Shown: piece after piece, positions 46,385-59,010 of the stretch
Layout: each line of letters opens with the position of its first letter
Numbering within the stretch: position 1 is the first letter of the stretch
Assembly: GCA_038496675.1 (NCBI GenBank)
Contig: CM076655.1
Location: forward strand, 21,548,518 to 21,612,517
DNA from: Rachycentron canadum
Lineage: Eukaryota > Chordata > Actinopteri > Carangiformes > Rachycentridae
Direction of reading: 5' to 3'
DNA: 64,000 nt
Made by a program: the position numbers and the translations under genes
Notes under the pieces: generated by a model
The model's database searches: none
What the model was told of the DNA's origin: nothing
Seen by the model: the letters and a program-made list of their open reading frames with translations, nothing else

Positions 46385-47189
46385 TTACACCTATACATTT
46401 TACATTCTAAGCCTTGGCACGAGACTGATCAGTAACTTTCCTGGTTCAGTCCTTCCTGTGAAGTTGAAAGACATCCCTCGTCCTCCTCCCTGCTGAGCGA
46501 GGTGAGGCGAAAACTTTCCAAGCACCATTGGGAAGCTAATTAACAACGTGGGTGTGAAGAAACTCTTGCTCTCGGTTGTTTTTACCCCCTGACGGGCGAC
46601 ACCCACTCAGTCAGTCAATCGCTCTACCCCAGAGTGTGCCTTTTACTTACAGACAGGAAGTCGGATGTGTTTTCCTTTACTGCCCCCCACCCTCTCAAAC
46701 TCCCGTCCAACTCACTCTTGCCAGTGAGTATAGTCTCACACTGAGAAAGCCACACACGTGCACATGTGCATGTACATAAACACACTTGTTCCAATTTGCA
46801 TACTGACTACGCTGCTGCTCAAGTCTGTCACACACTTGCGAAAATACAGACAATGAATACCGGACCACAAATCACATTATTTGTTCTATTCATTCTTTAC
46901 AACTGACAGATACTTGATATAAAGGCATGAGAGACAAACACTCTGATCTTTGTCACGTTTATCTTCAATTTTAACTCACAGATTTGGGACAAGGAAAAAG
47001 ACCGTATATTGCATTTCATGTCATTGAAAGGGTTATTAAATATTATTATATTATTTATAAAAAATCCTGTTTTTCGTGACCTCCAGTGGTTTCATTCTTG
47101 TCTTGCTGCAGCGATGTTCTCTGGGATCTTTCAGGACACTGTGACACAACTGCTGAGTGTGGTTACAGGTTCAACCAGACTGTATTTAA
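44236..47189. other. Desert segment with microsatellites
   Basis: No gene seen. A (CAT)n run of about 27 bases lies at 45851-45877 and a (TA)n run at 46358-46384. A G-rich stretch at 46130-46250 with open frames on three readings is unexplained but has no domain. Confidence 0.4.
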
Positions 47190-47645
47190 AAGTGGATTCA
47201 TGTTCTGGGGCTGTAAAGTGAAGCCAACGCTGAAGACCTTAAACCTGCATTATATCTAATGACCATCAGGGGGTGACTCCACTGGTTGTAAAATAACTGT
47301 ATAGAAGTCTATGAGAAAATGCCCCTTCTTCTCACTTGATTTATTACCTCACTAAACATTTTCATAATGAGTTTATGGTCTCAATCACTGGTCTTGATCA
47401 ATACAACATGATGTTAATTTTTTAAATGATGGTCCCATTTAGAGGAAAATAGAGAGTAAAGCAGGGTAAGCATGAGGGCGTGGCTACCCCATGACTGACA
47501 GACTATACCACACACAGCGACCTGCTGAAGGAAGCGCAAAGCAGCAGGTCAGATTCATCCCAACTCCTCCTCAGCTCCACCTTCTTGCCCAAATAGTATT
47601 TCTTCAGGTCTCTAAAAGCCAAGATGGTGGCATTCAAATGACTAA
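47190..47645 (+). repeat. Widespread teleost interspersed repeat
   Basis: Contains GGGGGTGACTCCACTGG, AGTCTATGAGAAAATGCCC, CACTTGATTTATTACCTCA and AATGAGTTTATGGTCTCAAT in order. I recognise these as parts of a very common percomorph non-coding repeat. The family name is not recalled and the boundaries are approximate. Confidence 0.65.
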
Positions 47646-48389
47646 ATCAAAAAGGCAGTTCACAAACCAATGGATGACTTTGCGGTGGGTTGCCACTTGG
47701 GTTCAACAGACTTTTTTTTTTTTTTAACTGCACGTTCTCGTCATATAAAAACGTGAGCTTCCAACTTCCCGGGTGTGAGACTGATGCATCATCTCTTCTC
47801 CTGAATTATTGTGTCCCAAGTATCAGCTCTCATCCGTCTCGGTCTCTCTCCCGGTCTTTCTTTTTGTTCATGTGCTGTCCTCCTGTTTCTCTTGGCACCT
47901 CTTTAGCACCACAATTGTCCTGAAGGAGCACATCTGGACACAGATTCTCTGAGCAAATTCTCAAAGCAAGTGGTCACGACTTTCACTAAGTGCTCTATTT
48001 AACTGGTCCTTGTATATTTAATTCTATTAATAACACACAGTGGGCTTGATCTATAAGATGTCTTCAGGGCTCTTTAAAAGTTGCTGACTGTTTGAGATTC
48101 CTCTTAGTTGTCAGAGATTTTGTACTGTTTTCCTGGTAGATGGTTGAAGTACTCTCCTCTTCTTTCCTTACCTGAGAAATAGTGAAGTCTCAGTTTGATT
48201 ATGTGACTGTATTTCAATTTCTTCTGGCATCTTGTTTCAGTTACTGGTTTTATAGATTCCATGTTTGATTCATTGTAAAGTCACTGTACATGAAACACCA
48301 AATAAAGTTTATTCAGTGTTTCATGTACAGTTAAAGTAAAAAAAAAATATATAGTTATTGTCAAAGATTTTATCCTCTGACAGACTTCA
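47646..48389. other. Desert segment, no gene seen
   Basis: AT-rich. A short direct repeat is present: TTCATGTACAGTTAAAG at 48320 against the GTACATGAAACACCAAATAAAG region at 48287. Confidence 0.35.
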
Positions 48390-48560
48390 GAAGGCAGCAA
48401 GGTGGTGCAATGAGTCAGGATTTCGAACAGACTGAATTCAAGGCTCAATGACAGCAGGTGTCCTTGAGCAAGACAGTGGATCTCAGTCAGCAGCTCTGTT
48501 ATTGCCGTTGTGTCTGATCCTGACCTTTGATTCTGCTGTAGAGGGTTTAACCTCCCTCCC
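48390..48560 (+). mobile_element. tRNA-derived SINE remnant
   Basis: Degraded head GGTGGTGCAATGAGTCAGG, then GAATTCAAGGCTCAATGA (B-box-like), then TGTCCTTGAGCAAGACAGTG. The last is a block typical of fish SINE bodies. Confidence 0.55.
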
Positions 48561-48904
48561 CTTCGAAACTTCTCTTATAAAAAAATAATTCAGTTTTTGT
48601 TGAACTAATTCGGATCTCACATTTGCAGTCCAATTAAAAACTGGACAGCGCTAACACTGCTACGTTCCTATATATCAGACACTGCATGGGTGAAATGCAA
48701 CACATTGTATGAAATGGAAAAACCTAATCACCCCTCTCCCCCCTTGCTCGCTCTTTCTGTTCATCTTTAATGGGAAATTTGAGATAGTACTGAGTATGGA
48801 GCTTAGTCTGTCACATCACATGATGCGCTGCAACTAATGCAGCCGACAAATGGGCATATCATGGATCCCAGTTTTGTGAACGATCCCTCCTCAGAAACAG
48901 GTGG

Positions 48905-49255
48905 CAGCCGCTGTAAGACCAGATGTCCCAGTGCAGCCGTGGTAAAACGGGGTCTGTCGCAGTACAGCGGTGAACAATGCGTGACGAAGACCGAAGGTGG
49001 TCCGGCTTGTGTTCAAGCCCCAGGAGGGCCAGCAATGGGGGTGAAGTCTTGCCAAGTGGGGGATGGGGCGTGCAGACTCTCCCAGACTGCCCCAGTTGTG
49101 CCCAGTCCTCGGGTGGGGGAAATGAAGAATATGAGCGACCCCACCTCTGAAAACCATCCCCAATCGCCAGTGTGAGGAAGTGGATGCTTTTCAACAATGA
49201 GGAAGTCATCTCAAGCATCCCCCTGTGCCCCCCACACATAAGACTGCATATATCC
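48905..49255 (+). mobile_element. tRNA-derived SINE-like repeat
   Basis: Head-like sequence GCAGTACAGCGGTGAACAAT, then a B-box-like GTGTTCAAGCCCC about 50 bases later. A GC-richer body follows, in which both strands carry unrelated open frames. GC content is well above its surroundings. Less certain than the other SINEs. Confidence 0.45.
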
Positions 49256-50519
49256 ATCGGTTCCTTTGTTCAGACATCACCGCTTGTTAATACCAAGCTA
49301 CAAAACCTGCTACGGCCATTTGCTCGCACTGTATAAATAGACACTGTGCATTACCGGTGCGATAGAAGTAAAGTTGTGCCAACCTCTGCTCAAAGCTGTC
49401 GCCAAATGGCATGGGATCAAACCATAACTGAGCAACACGGTTACAAAATTAGCCTTAACACTTTTGCCCTGTGTACTTCAGCAGCTTGAATATTGTGTTT
49501 TGACATGTTGTTAGTATTTTAACGCATATGATGAAAAGATCTGTCCAGAGACACAAGAAGCAGTTCACACATGTGCGTGACTCTGGAAAAGGAATCAACA
49601 GGTGTTCTTGAGAGCTGACACCACAAGTGCAATTATAGAAGATGAAATATTCAAAAGTTAAATGTTTCACCTTAATGTCGCTGCTGCTAAAACAAGCGTG
49701 ACTTTTAGGGCTGCTACAATAGATATAACAGACAAGTACAGCAAAAGTATGAATTCATAGCACATAGTGTATTGAGGTTAATGATTAATTTTAAATATTT
49801 TCAAGTAAAGGCAACGAAATAGAATAGAAATATTCATGCAATGGCTGCATAATTGATTCCCCCGTGTGGTACAACATAGCAGTGGTACATGGCGAAGTGT
49901 GACTGAGCTTTCTGCTAAGCTCATTGTGTGTTTCTAATGTACATAGTTGTAATTCATGTCATAGTTTGAGGCAGATCAAAAGGACATGTATTTAATAGTG
50001 CATATACTGGCATAGCTTGAAAGGACAAATCATTCTTCAACTACTGCTCATGTCTATTTGCAAAGACAAGTGTGACATGCTTTCATTCTTTCAGGTGCAC
50101 AGGTGCAAAACAGAAATATTATCCTCACACTGGAACTAATGCTAATATTGACCTAAATCTTCCTCATAAATAAACCTATTTAAAATTACTCTGATTATTT
50201 TAGGTCAGCTTTCAGCACATTTATTTTTATTGCTTTAATGGCAGTTGTGTTGTCGGAGATGCTCTGTGTATTAAGGGCCTTATACAGTAGGCCTATGCTT
50301 ACTTGCGCTTCCTTAAAGATGGCCACAGAGTTGGCAGTAAAAGAAATACATGTAGGAATCAAATCTGAATTTTCTGACCAGTAAACAATAGTTTTGATTT
50401 CAGTAACTAATCGAATGACTCTATTGTGACAGGGTTAGGGTTAGGCTGATATGTAACATGGTTGAGTCTCATGACTCTAATTAACCAACATGAATCTACA
50501 GCTGTTAGTGACAAAGTTT
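49256..50519. other. Desert segment, no gene seen
   Basis: AT-rich. A short telomere-like word (two TTAGGG units) lies at about 50432-50446. Confidence 0.35.
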
Positions 50520-50880
50520 ATTTTATGTTCCCCATGTTCACGTTAGCATGCTAATCACCATTAAAGACAAAGCTCATGCTGAAGCAAATCTCATTAGTTT
50601 TGCAGATATTTGAGTCGAATTTAAATTTTGACCCAATGATTAGCGCTAGAGAAGTTGGAGGTTTGCAACAGATTTAATAGCAGGGGACACAACATCAATG
50701 CCCCTTCTGGTCACTTCACTCAACACCATAAATGTTAATCTCATGGTGAAGGATGATCACTAAAGTCATTAGGATACATTGGCTGGGCACTGGACATCAG
50801 TACCAAATTTCATGGAACTCCAACAAATAGTTATTGAGATATTTTAGTTAAAAAAAAAATAAAAACAAGGTTTTTAGGTT
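50520..50880 (+). repeat. Percomorph interspersed repeat (old non-coding element)
   Basis: Contains CACGTTAGCATGCTAATCACC, AATTTAAATTTTGACCC, GATCACTAAAGTCATTAGGAT and TACCAAATTTCATGGAA, followed by AGTTATTGAGATATTTTAGT. These blocks are shared by a highly repeated fish family. The copy is diverged. Confidence 0.7.
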
Positions 50881-51149
50881 CTGGTGTTGGTCAAATCTGG
50901 GGACCCCCAGAGTCAGCATCATTCATCTGCTGGTAAACATGACCTGGCTGCTTTTTGTTTTCAAAGAACTTCTCATTGAAACAAAGTCAATATATTGTAG
51001 TACTCAAGAAAACAGAGGCAGTGCTCACAACTCCTAAATAAGATACTGTGCTGCATGTTGTTGTGCATTTGCTATAGGCTTGATGGAGTGTGTATCAGTT
51101 TCTTTTATCATACTTATACACTTTGGCCATATATGGAGACATCTCATTT

Positions 51150-51290
51150 TTTATCTCATTGAGAGAGAGATAGGAAAGATGGAAAGAGAGAAAGGCGATG
51201 ACATGTAGCAAAGGGCCACAGGCCTGCAGAAAAGACTAAGCCTAACTAGTACACAACCTACCAGCCACCAGGGCATCCCCACCTTTATGT
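51150..51290 (-). mobile_element. tRNA-derived SINE, minus strand
   Basis: On the minus strand it contains GTGGCCCTTTGCTACATGTCATC, followed by a CT-rich tail. This is very close to the body (GCGGCCCTTTGCTGCATGTCAT) of a common percomorph SINE. The tRNA head is decayed. Confidence 0.7.
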
Positions 51291-53999
51291 TTTGATGCAA
51301 GACGACAAAATATGAATTCTTACATTATATATCTAGTCCAATCAGTGGTTTGTGAATCATACTTTAGGTGAATGTTCACAATCTCTTATGAACAATAAAT
51401 ATAAAATAATAAATAAATAAATAAATAATAAAACAACACATGCTGTGTTTGGCAGACACTGTAAAAAGCAGAATAATATTTAACACTTGGCATGCTCATC
51501 ACGCAGGAAATCATTTGAGGCCTGCATGTAGAAGTGAAGCAAAAATGTGAATCATTTGGCTCACAATCAGCCCGAGTGGTCCCATTTCATGTTTGTCACA
51601 TTAGACCTGCCCCCTTGCCAGGCTCTGACACGTCATGTAAACAGGAGATATGCTCCTCAGCTTGTGGATGGTAGATCTTGTCCTCTTTTATCTCGTTTTT
51701 CTTTGTATGCTTTCCTCCTCCCTCTCTCTTCTCATACCTTCTTTTGCCCCCCCCCACACCACTTCTCTGCCTCCCTGTGGGTCCTCTCTGTCCAGCAGGT
51801 GGCTGGTCAGTCAGACTTTTCTCGCTGTTTGACACCATGGCAACAGGTTTTGAAAGCAACACACACACCAATTCATGCCTGAACACAAACAAACATAAAC
51901 ACATATGCTTTAAAAGGTTTACTTTCATGCAAACAGAAAGAATGAACACATTCATGAAGACAAGCATGGTGTGACCACACACATACACACACTTGCTCAG
52001 ACACACACACACACACAGTCACAGTTGTGATTTTCCTGCAACAGCTCCAGCAGAACACTTTTTTTAAAATCCCTCACCTCATGACAACATTTTTTAGAGC
52101 AATAACCAATTTAGCACTTCATACTGGATCAAGCAGACTGTATCTAACTGGCTGGAGTTAAATGCAATACCCCAGCAACAGGTCTTAAATACAAACCTCA
52201 TTTCTGTCAGCAGGGGTCAGACCTCAGCTTGGTGTCTGTCCCAGCTTGAGCTGCCAGCTTCAGGGGAGCACAGCAACAGCAGCAGAGGATGCATGGAGAG
52301 GAGAGCAGGAAGCCCGAATTGGGGTCACGACAAATGTACAGAGCGGAGTTGTGACATATTGCCAAGTAGAGACTGCACAGTCCAACTTTTCTTTCCACAT
52401 GTGTAAGCTTAACTATTCCTCAGAGTCTTAGCCATCTGATGGGCACTTTTATTCAAAGCGCATAAACAGTGAGGGCATTTTGTACATTTTTTTTTTTTTT
52501 TTAAGTAAAGCAACAGCTGAACTTGGCAGTGCCATGAGCCATTCCTCAAACTTTATCGGGCAAAATCATGCGATGCAGTTACTATTGCCTGCAGCGATAC
52601 AAGTGGGAAAAGGTGCAAACGCCATGACAGCAATAAAAAAAACCTTTAACAAAGGCAAACTTAAAGACATCAAAATGAAAATAAGTATATTTTTAGATTA
52701 ATTTTTATACATTAAAATGGCAGTTTATGGCAGGCTTCAACAGTAACAGTAAATATATGAAATATATATATGGGGAAAAAATTAAATATCTTTTATTGTT
52801 TTTCTGGACATAATAATAACAATAATGATTTGGTTGACTCACCACAAAAAAAATGGTTTTCATACAAATAAGCAAATTAACTATCAGCTCAGTATTAGGA
52901 GAAACAACATGTTAGGAGATACTAATGAAAATAATTATTGTTAGTTACATGTTGTTTTTTTTTAAGTTTGCTCTCTAACCTCTCAGTCTCCTCCAGATTT
53001 CCACTGTGAGGAGTCATAGAAAGCACGACCAGGGAGCAGTGGAGTTTCTTCAGCCTCCTTCACGTGAGGCTCTCTCTAGTAGCACGAAGCAGTTCATTCA
53101 TAGCCCCTTGATGACAGGAAGCTAATCAATCACGAGGTGGCAATTTCCACACTCGGACAGCAAGAAGAGTAATACAACACTTAGGCTACTCATTGGGGCA
53201 AATGACATGATGCCTAGATCCCAAAAACCCACCTCATCCAAAGAGAGGGTGTTCGGAGCAAGTGGTGCACCGTCAAAACATCCCATAATGGTTTTATGGG
53301 GAGGGGTGATGAGGAGGCTTGTGTGATTAGTGACTCTGGTACTGAGGCTGTAAGCAGGAAAACAAACACGTACGTCTGCTTAAGATTTACTGTCACTTTC
53401 AAGTGTCAGTGTCAGTCCTGTTTTCTCAACATATACTTTAAAACAAAATTATTTTCTATTAAACTAATGTCCTTCGGTCCAAGTCAAAGCACAATACAGT
53501 TTAATTTGGTAACTGTTTGTTACAGGACATATCCTTGATATGTTTATTAAGAAGGAAAAGGTTTTTATTTTTGTGAAGAAAACCTCTCCACCTCGTCAGC
53601 TGCTGTAGCAGGAATTCATTTTGGGGAAAGTCTAAATAAAGAGAAAAGGTTTGGAGGCACTGCTACAAACTCACAAAAATGAACCTTGACCCTGCTCTGA
53701 CCCCGCGTCCACCTCTAACCTCCAATAAAGAAGTCCTACAATGTCAAGTTAACTGTGATTAATGGTGGTACCAGGCACAAAGTCATTTCTGTGTACAATA
53801 CCCAGACCCTCAGCACAGTTCACAGCCTGCACAGTACATTGATGTTGATAAAGACATAACATAAAGTTCTTCAGTGTGTAGCAGACAGAGTCTATAAAAG
53901 ACAAAATATTCAATAAAATCTAGGACCTGGGTTCTTGTGAAGTCATGAAAAAGTGCCATCATTTATTTTAATTTGTGTTATTGATCACTGTGTGAAAGC
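51291..53999. other. Desert segment, no gene seen
   Basis: A (AAAT)n-like patch lies at 51400-51430, a CA-rich stretch at 51975-52018 and a T run at about 52488-52502. A CTCF-like word, CCAGCAGGTGGCTGG, lies at 51792-51806. Confidence 0.4.
51792..51806 (+). promoter_or_regulatory. CTCF-like motif (CCAGCAGGTGGCTGG)
   Basis: Matches the CTCF core CCASYAGRKGGC well over 12 bases. The three bases to the right deviate. A single site without further support. Confidence 0.3.
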
Positions 54000-54320
54000 T
54001 GCTGTCACTTTTCAGAGCGGCTGACGTCTTATTTTGGAGCCAAAACTCCTTCATTCCTGTCCACCTTACACGTTTATTGGCTAATGCGAGAGCTAGCTGT
54101 CGGAGTGACACCCATGGCAAGGGAGAGTTTATCATTCTGCTGACAGGCTAAATAACTTGTGCCGAGGCAACAGATAACAAATGGGCTCAAGTTGTGGCTT
54201 GAGTGTCTGTGCGTTAAAGACAAGAACAACTGGGCTCCGGCAGAAATAAATGGTCTTTATATTTTGGCATGCGGCCATTATTCCTGGGGCACCTCAGGTA
54301 CATAAAAACAAGACGATGCC
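54000..54320. promoter_or_regulatory. Candidate conserved non-coding element
   Basis: A repeat-free, balanced block with words such as TTTATTGGCTAATGCG, GTTTATCATTCTGCTGACAG and GGCAACAGATAACAAATGG. The surroundings are AT-rich. Inference only. Confidence 0.35.
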
Positions 54321-57300
54321 AAGACAGAACACGTATTTGGTTTTTAATAAAGAGTAGAACATGTTAACATGTTAAAAGTGTGCAGTGTAACCAGCCTTTT
54401 CTCACTACATAGGAGCATTAACCAACTACTACGTATCCTATAAATAAAGTGAGGAGATGCAGAAAACATTTTGTGGAGGTGAATAATACAGAAATTGAAC
54501 TCCCTCTGTTTTGGATTGAGGATTTCCCTCAGCCTGTTTAAACCTCTCTGTCAAAAATAATTGAGAATTAACTGAAATTAACATGGGTTGTTTGTTGAAC
54601 ATGGACTGTTAGTGTTGAAACTAAGGACATTAACCATCAACAGAATTTCCACAACTACCAAAATAACTCTCCAATGTTTCTTTAATTTTTTTCCTGCATC
54701 GGGCACATCCTTTTCTTCCTAAGACATCATGCTGATTTGACAGGGTTTCATAAGACACTGCTGCATTGATTTATTCTGGCTCGCATTACTCATCCCTCAT
54801 AATAAGCCTTCAGGATCTAGTGTCAAAGCAGCAGGCTAATAAGCTAAGGCTGTTGATAGCACCACACTTGCTGTTCACCTTTGCCTTGTAGGTGTCAAAC
54901 TGTCAGTAAGAAACCTGCCAGCCTTCGGGAGTTTACCGAAACTGTGGCACGACATAAACAAATCAATTTCCCCGTAAAGAAAAAAGGGGTGACAGTCATG
55001 AAGGACCTTTGGAAGATGCTGCACATTCTTGTAGCCGTGATGTGTCAAAGCATAAACAAATGCCCCGTTGCTCTCTCTCTCACCGGGGTCTCTATTTACA
55101 GCTGTTTCTGCCCATACAGTAAGTGAGATGTACCCATGAGGCAGCTCCGGTGCTGTCTTAAGCCCGTGAAAATGTGCTGCAAGAGATAAATTCCGAGATG
55201 TCAGAGGAGCTGTCAGTGTGAAAAAATACACTGGTCATTACCACCTTCAGATCTAGGTTGCATGCAAACTCCCCTCCCCTCCCAAGCAAAGACCCCTGCT
55301 GGGGATGAGCCAGACTTTCCCACAGTGAGAAAGTGACTTGCCTATGGTCATTGCACCCAACTTTTACTGTATCTTCCATATGAGTACAGCTTTCTCATGT
55401 AGCTCTGACACTGGTTTCATCTGACTTTTTATATGCAAAAGTAAAATACCTTAAATCCCAAGGGTGGATGGTATTACTGATGTTCCGGGTCAATGCACAA
55501 ACCAATCAAACAAGATGTGTGCTGTTGTGTCAAGACTCTCACTTGTGTTTGAACTTACTAACTTAAGTTGTGGTGCTTGCTTTGAAGAAGCATTCAATTT
55601 ACAAAACCTATTCTGGCAGCAGCACTTCTACTGATGGAAACAATTTCAATAATGCAATCTATGATGGCAAAGCAGCCACCTCATCACTATGTTAAAACCT
55701 ACATCGGTAAGGTTCGAGGAGAACTTGCCTCAGCTGTCAGATGTCCTTATTAAGGCTGGCTAATAAGCCCAGGTTACAAGATGGTTCTGAGAAGTAAATG
55801 ATATCCACAGAGTGGCCCACACATACAATAAGGCAGCAAGCCTTAGTGTGGATTTCATACTCGGGGCAGAGCATACTCTAAGCCTATTTTTGTTGTCCTG
55901 ATCTCAGGCAACCCTGGACCCCATCCAGGACGGTTAAAGTAATATCCAGCAGTAATGCTGCCCTGTCCTGTTGACTCCACTGGAACCAGCAGGCTTGAAG
56001 GTTTGAGGTTCAACTCGATTTCTATAAGATCTAAGTGTGAGGAGGAGGCATGGCATTTTTGTGATGCCCTTCACTTGCCTTTGCAGTCTTGCTCAACCAG
56101 AGGAGGAATGCATTCTCCTTTTATAGACACACGCCCCAACCCAGGATACAAAATACTCCACGATCCCAAAGTCCTCAGTTAAACTAGATACCCGAGTAAG
56201 ACTGGTGACCGCTTTCGACTCTGAAGCAAGATTGCAGGCACAGACAGTCATGATAGAGCTTTCTGTACACAAAGAAGGCCACACTTTGTCATTCTTATGC
56301 TACTATCCCGTGAATTTACGGCCACTGGGGTCCCTGTGTCCCCCCCTCTCCCGTGGAGATAAGGGGTATTTTTCTTCTAAAAATCTACAGGGGGTTGGGT
56401 GTAGTTAAAGGACACACTCAGCTGCTAGATTAACTCATCAACGCCGCATTGCAGGGTGTCAACAGAAATGTTTCACACACAAGACCGACAAGGAATGAAT
56501 ACCATTTGGAGGTCACAAGTGGCAACCTCTCAGTCCTTCAGGCCTTTTAAATGTTAGTGTCTACCTTTCAAGAGCAAGGATGTAACCTCTAAACCTTTGA
56601 GAGGAAAAGAGATATGTGTTGGACATCAGTGCCTCATGTCAGTTTCTACTGTAGATTATGACATGGAGTGTTCAGGCTCATGAGATTTATACCAAATAAA
56701 TCATTGGGGAGAAATTGTTTGTTGTCATTTTGTAGCTACAAATATATGTTATATATTTAAACCCCTGATGCCACTCACATGACTGAATATTCAATAATAA
56801 ATCAATGATACATTTAAACACCGTGAATCTGAACCTAAAAGGACACAGCTACAAATAAACTTTCAATAATGCAATCGCTGTTAAAATCAGCATCTGCTGT
56901 GCCAATTCAAATGAATCTTAAATGGAAGCAAATAAACAAATAAACAGATAGGGAGATGTTTCCTTTATGTTCATAATAAAAAAAGAGATATAAACAGTGT
57001 GAAAATGGATCACACTTTCCATGTCTCAAAATACACAACACTATGACAAGCTCAATAAACAATCCTGAAATACATCTTGTTTCAGCACCAGAAACATGAT
57101 TCAAATGTCTTTTGATGACTGTGTCCTCCTCCTTAACTTTGTTTGAAGAGCATATTTCAGGGAACCAAAAAACAACTGACAACCGGAGACATGGGATCAT
57201 CTTCAAAAGGAAGACGTATGTCTGTGGCATGCTGCCTCTTAGCTGCTCGAGCAATTCCATTCCCAGAAGCCTGAGTCACCCAAACTCCTGGCGATATGGC

Positions 57301-57887
57301 TTTCAGATTTAGATTACGGTGCAAGTTTCAAACAAAGTTTCAGATTTGTTGAGGAGCTCTGCTTGGAGTAGTGAAAGGACAGATGAAGACTGCAGGATAA
57401 TAAAATGTGTCCCTCGCTGGTGACTCAGACGGCAACTGGGCACTGGCCAGGTTCCTCCACCCTCCATGAGTGCGGTGGATTGTGAGGCCTTTGCACTTGG
57501 CGGGTAGCAAAGCTTTGATAGCTGCTCTGGGAAAGTCACTGTTTTCCCTCTAAAGCTGCAGTGTGCTGGTGTGGCATGGCTGCCATGTTGTGCCTGTTTG
57601 CTTTAGGCTTGAGGACGATGAAGCCACGCGGCCCTCGTTAAGCTGTGATCTAGTGGGCGGTCGATGTCCTCGAGAACGTGATAGATAAGTCAAGTACAAC
57701 TGAGAAGTGTTTTCATATTACCATGTCATTGCAACGAAGACCATACGTGTAGTCAAGACTGTTGTGGTACAAGTCACCTCAAGAAGATAAAGTCTAATTA
57801 ACAAACCAGAGCTCACACAATGCTAAATATGTCCAACAGTCTAAAATATAACATCAATAACATCAAATGATTTCTGATAAATCAGTA
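54321..57887. other. Desert segment, no gene seen
   Basis: Mixed unique sequence. Open frames (54875-55231 and 56907-57260, minus strand) are unsupported by domains or splice sites. Confidence 0.35.
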
Positions 57888-58480
57888 ATTCCCAACCTGT
57901 GGGTCATGACCCACTGATGGGCCACAATTTATTTGTAACAGAGGCAATTATACAGCAGCAATATGTAGTGTTATAATAACACAAAATCTGTGTAATTATA
58001 CAGATTTGTGACTCAGTTTCTCTATCCCAACATGCACTTCTGTGGGGTCCTTGCTATAAAATAGGGGCCCCCACCTTAACCTCCCTCCTTTTGTTGCCGT
58101 GCTGCATAGGAGACGACATTGTGATCTGAAAGATTTCTGTGCGTCGGCCTTCCTGTCATGTTCATGAGGCAAATAAAGAAAAATCTGCTTCAACAATATA
58201 TATTGTTTTGTTTTTTTTCTCAATTTAAAGCCAATCATTGTGATAAGACAACAACTTTGTATCAAAATGGATATCTGGTCAGCAACAGGAAGACTGAAAA
58301 GGAGCTAGATGGTGAATCGACAATTGATCTCTTCCTCAGCAAACGCAAAAAGAAAATTTTGCTTCTCACATGTTTCCCCTGCTTTCATTTCAGTCTTGAA
58401 TGTCCAGATGTGGGTCATTAATATTTTTGAGATTTTTTTTTTTAAAGTGGTCCGTGAGTTAGAAAAGGTTAAGCTCTGAG
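57888..58480 (+). mobile_element. hAT-like non-autonomous DNA transposon
   Basis: Left end reads CAGTAATTCCCAACCTGTGGGTC and the right end (reverse complement) CAGAGCTTAACCTTTTCTAAC. Both are like the CAGTGGTTCCCAACCT termini of hAT/Zaphod-type elements common in fish. GGGTCATGACCC near the left end and GTGGTCCGTGAG near the right also fit. The flanking 8-base target duplications do not match, so the copy is old or its ends are imprecise. No transposase frame remains. Confidence 0.55.
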
Positions 58481-58599
58481 TTCATTGAACAACTAATAAA
58501 AGTGATAATAGTGGCCAAAATCAAAACATGTGCAAGGTGCACTTGAACCAACATATTGTTCTCTAGCAGTGTCCTCAGCAACACCTTTTGACATCAGTT

Positions 58600-59010
58600 T
58601 AAACTCTTAGCTCAGTGGAACTTGGGCAGGACGGGAATCAGCACAAACCTCAGATATTTTTGTCATTCCTCTCTGCCGACGAGGGACAGTGTTGTCAGTG
58701 TTGGGTTCCATTGGTGCCGTTTGGCATCAGCAGGGTGTGTGAGGTTAAGGGGCGAATGGCAGCACTGGCCCTGTCAGCCCCCCTAGCTCACCAGGTCCCA
58801 GGAGCTGGCGCCAGGCTAGCCCCCGCTAGCAGCCAGGGCAAAAAATAAACCCGCTGCAGTTGTTGGGCAGGGGAGAGTGACGGGGAGAGCATGTCACACC
58901 GGGGGATCAAGTTTCAGCGGCTGTCATCAGAGAGCAGTCATTACTTCTGGGCTAATTATCTCGGGCCACGTGTAAACAAACAACCTGCCAGCGTGAAGAC
59001 CACATTGTGT
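58600..59010. promoter_or_regulatory. Candidate conserved non-coding element
   Basis: A GC-balanced unique block. Its right part (58900-59000) has GCTAATTATCTCGGGCCACGTG and GTAAACAAACAA, giving homeodomain, E-box and forkhead-like words close together. Confidence 0.35.

Noticed and set aside
48837..49257. Open frames on both strands of 112-132 codons
   Set aside because: They overlap a SINE-like GC-rich repeat and share its composition on both strands, so they are not independent genes.
50432..50446. Interstitial telomere array
   Set aside because: Only about two TTAGGG units, too short to be meaningful.
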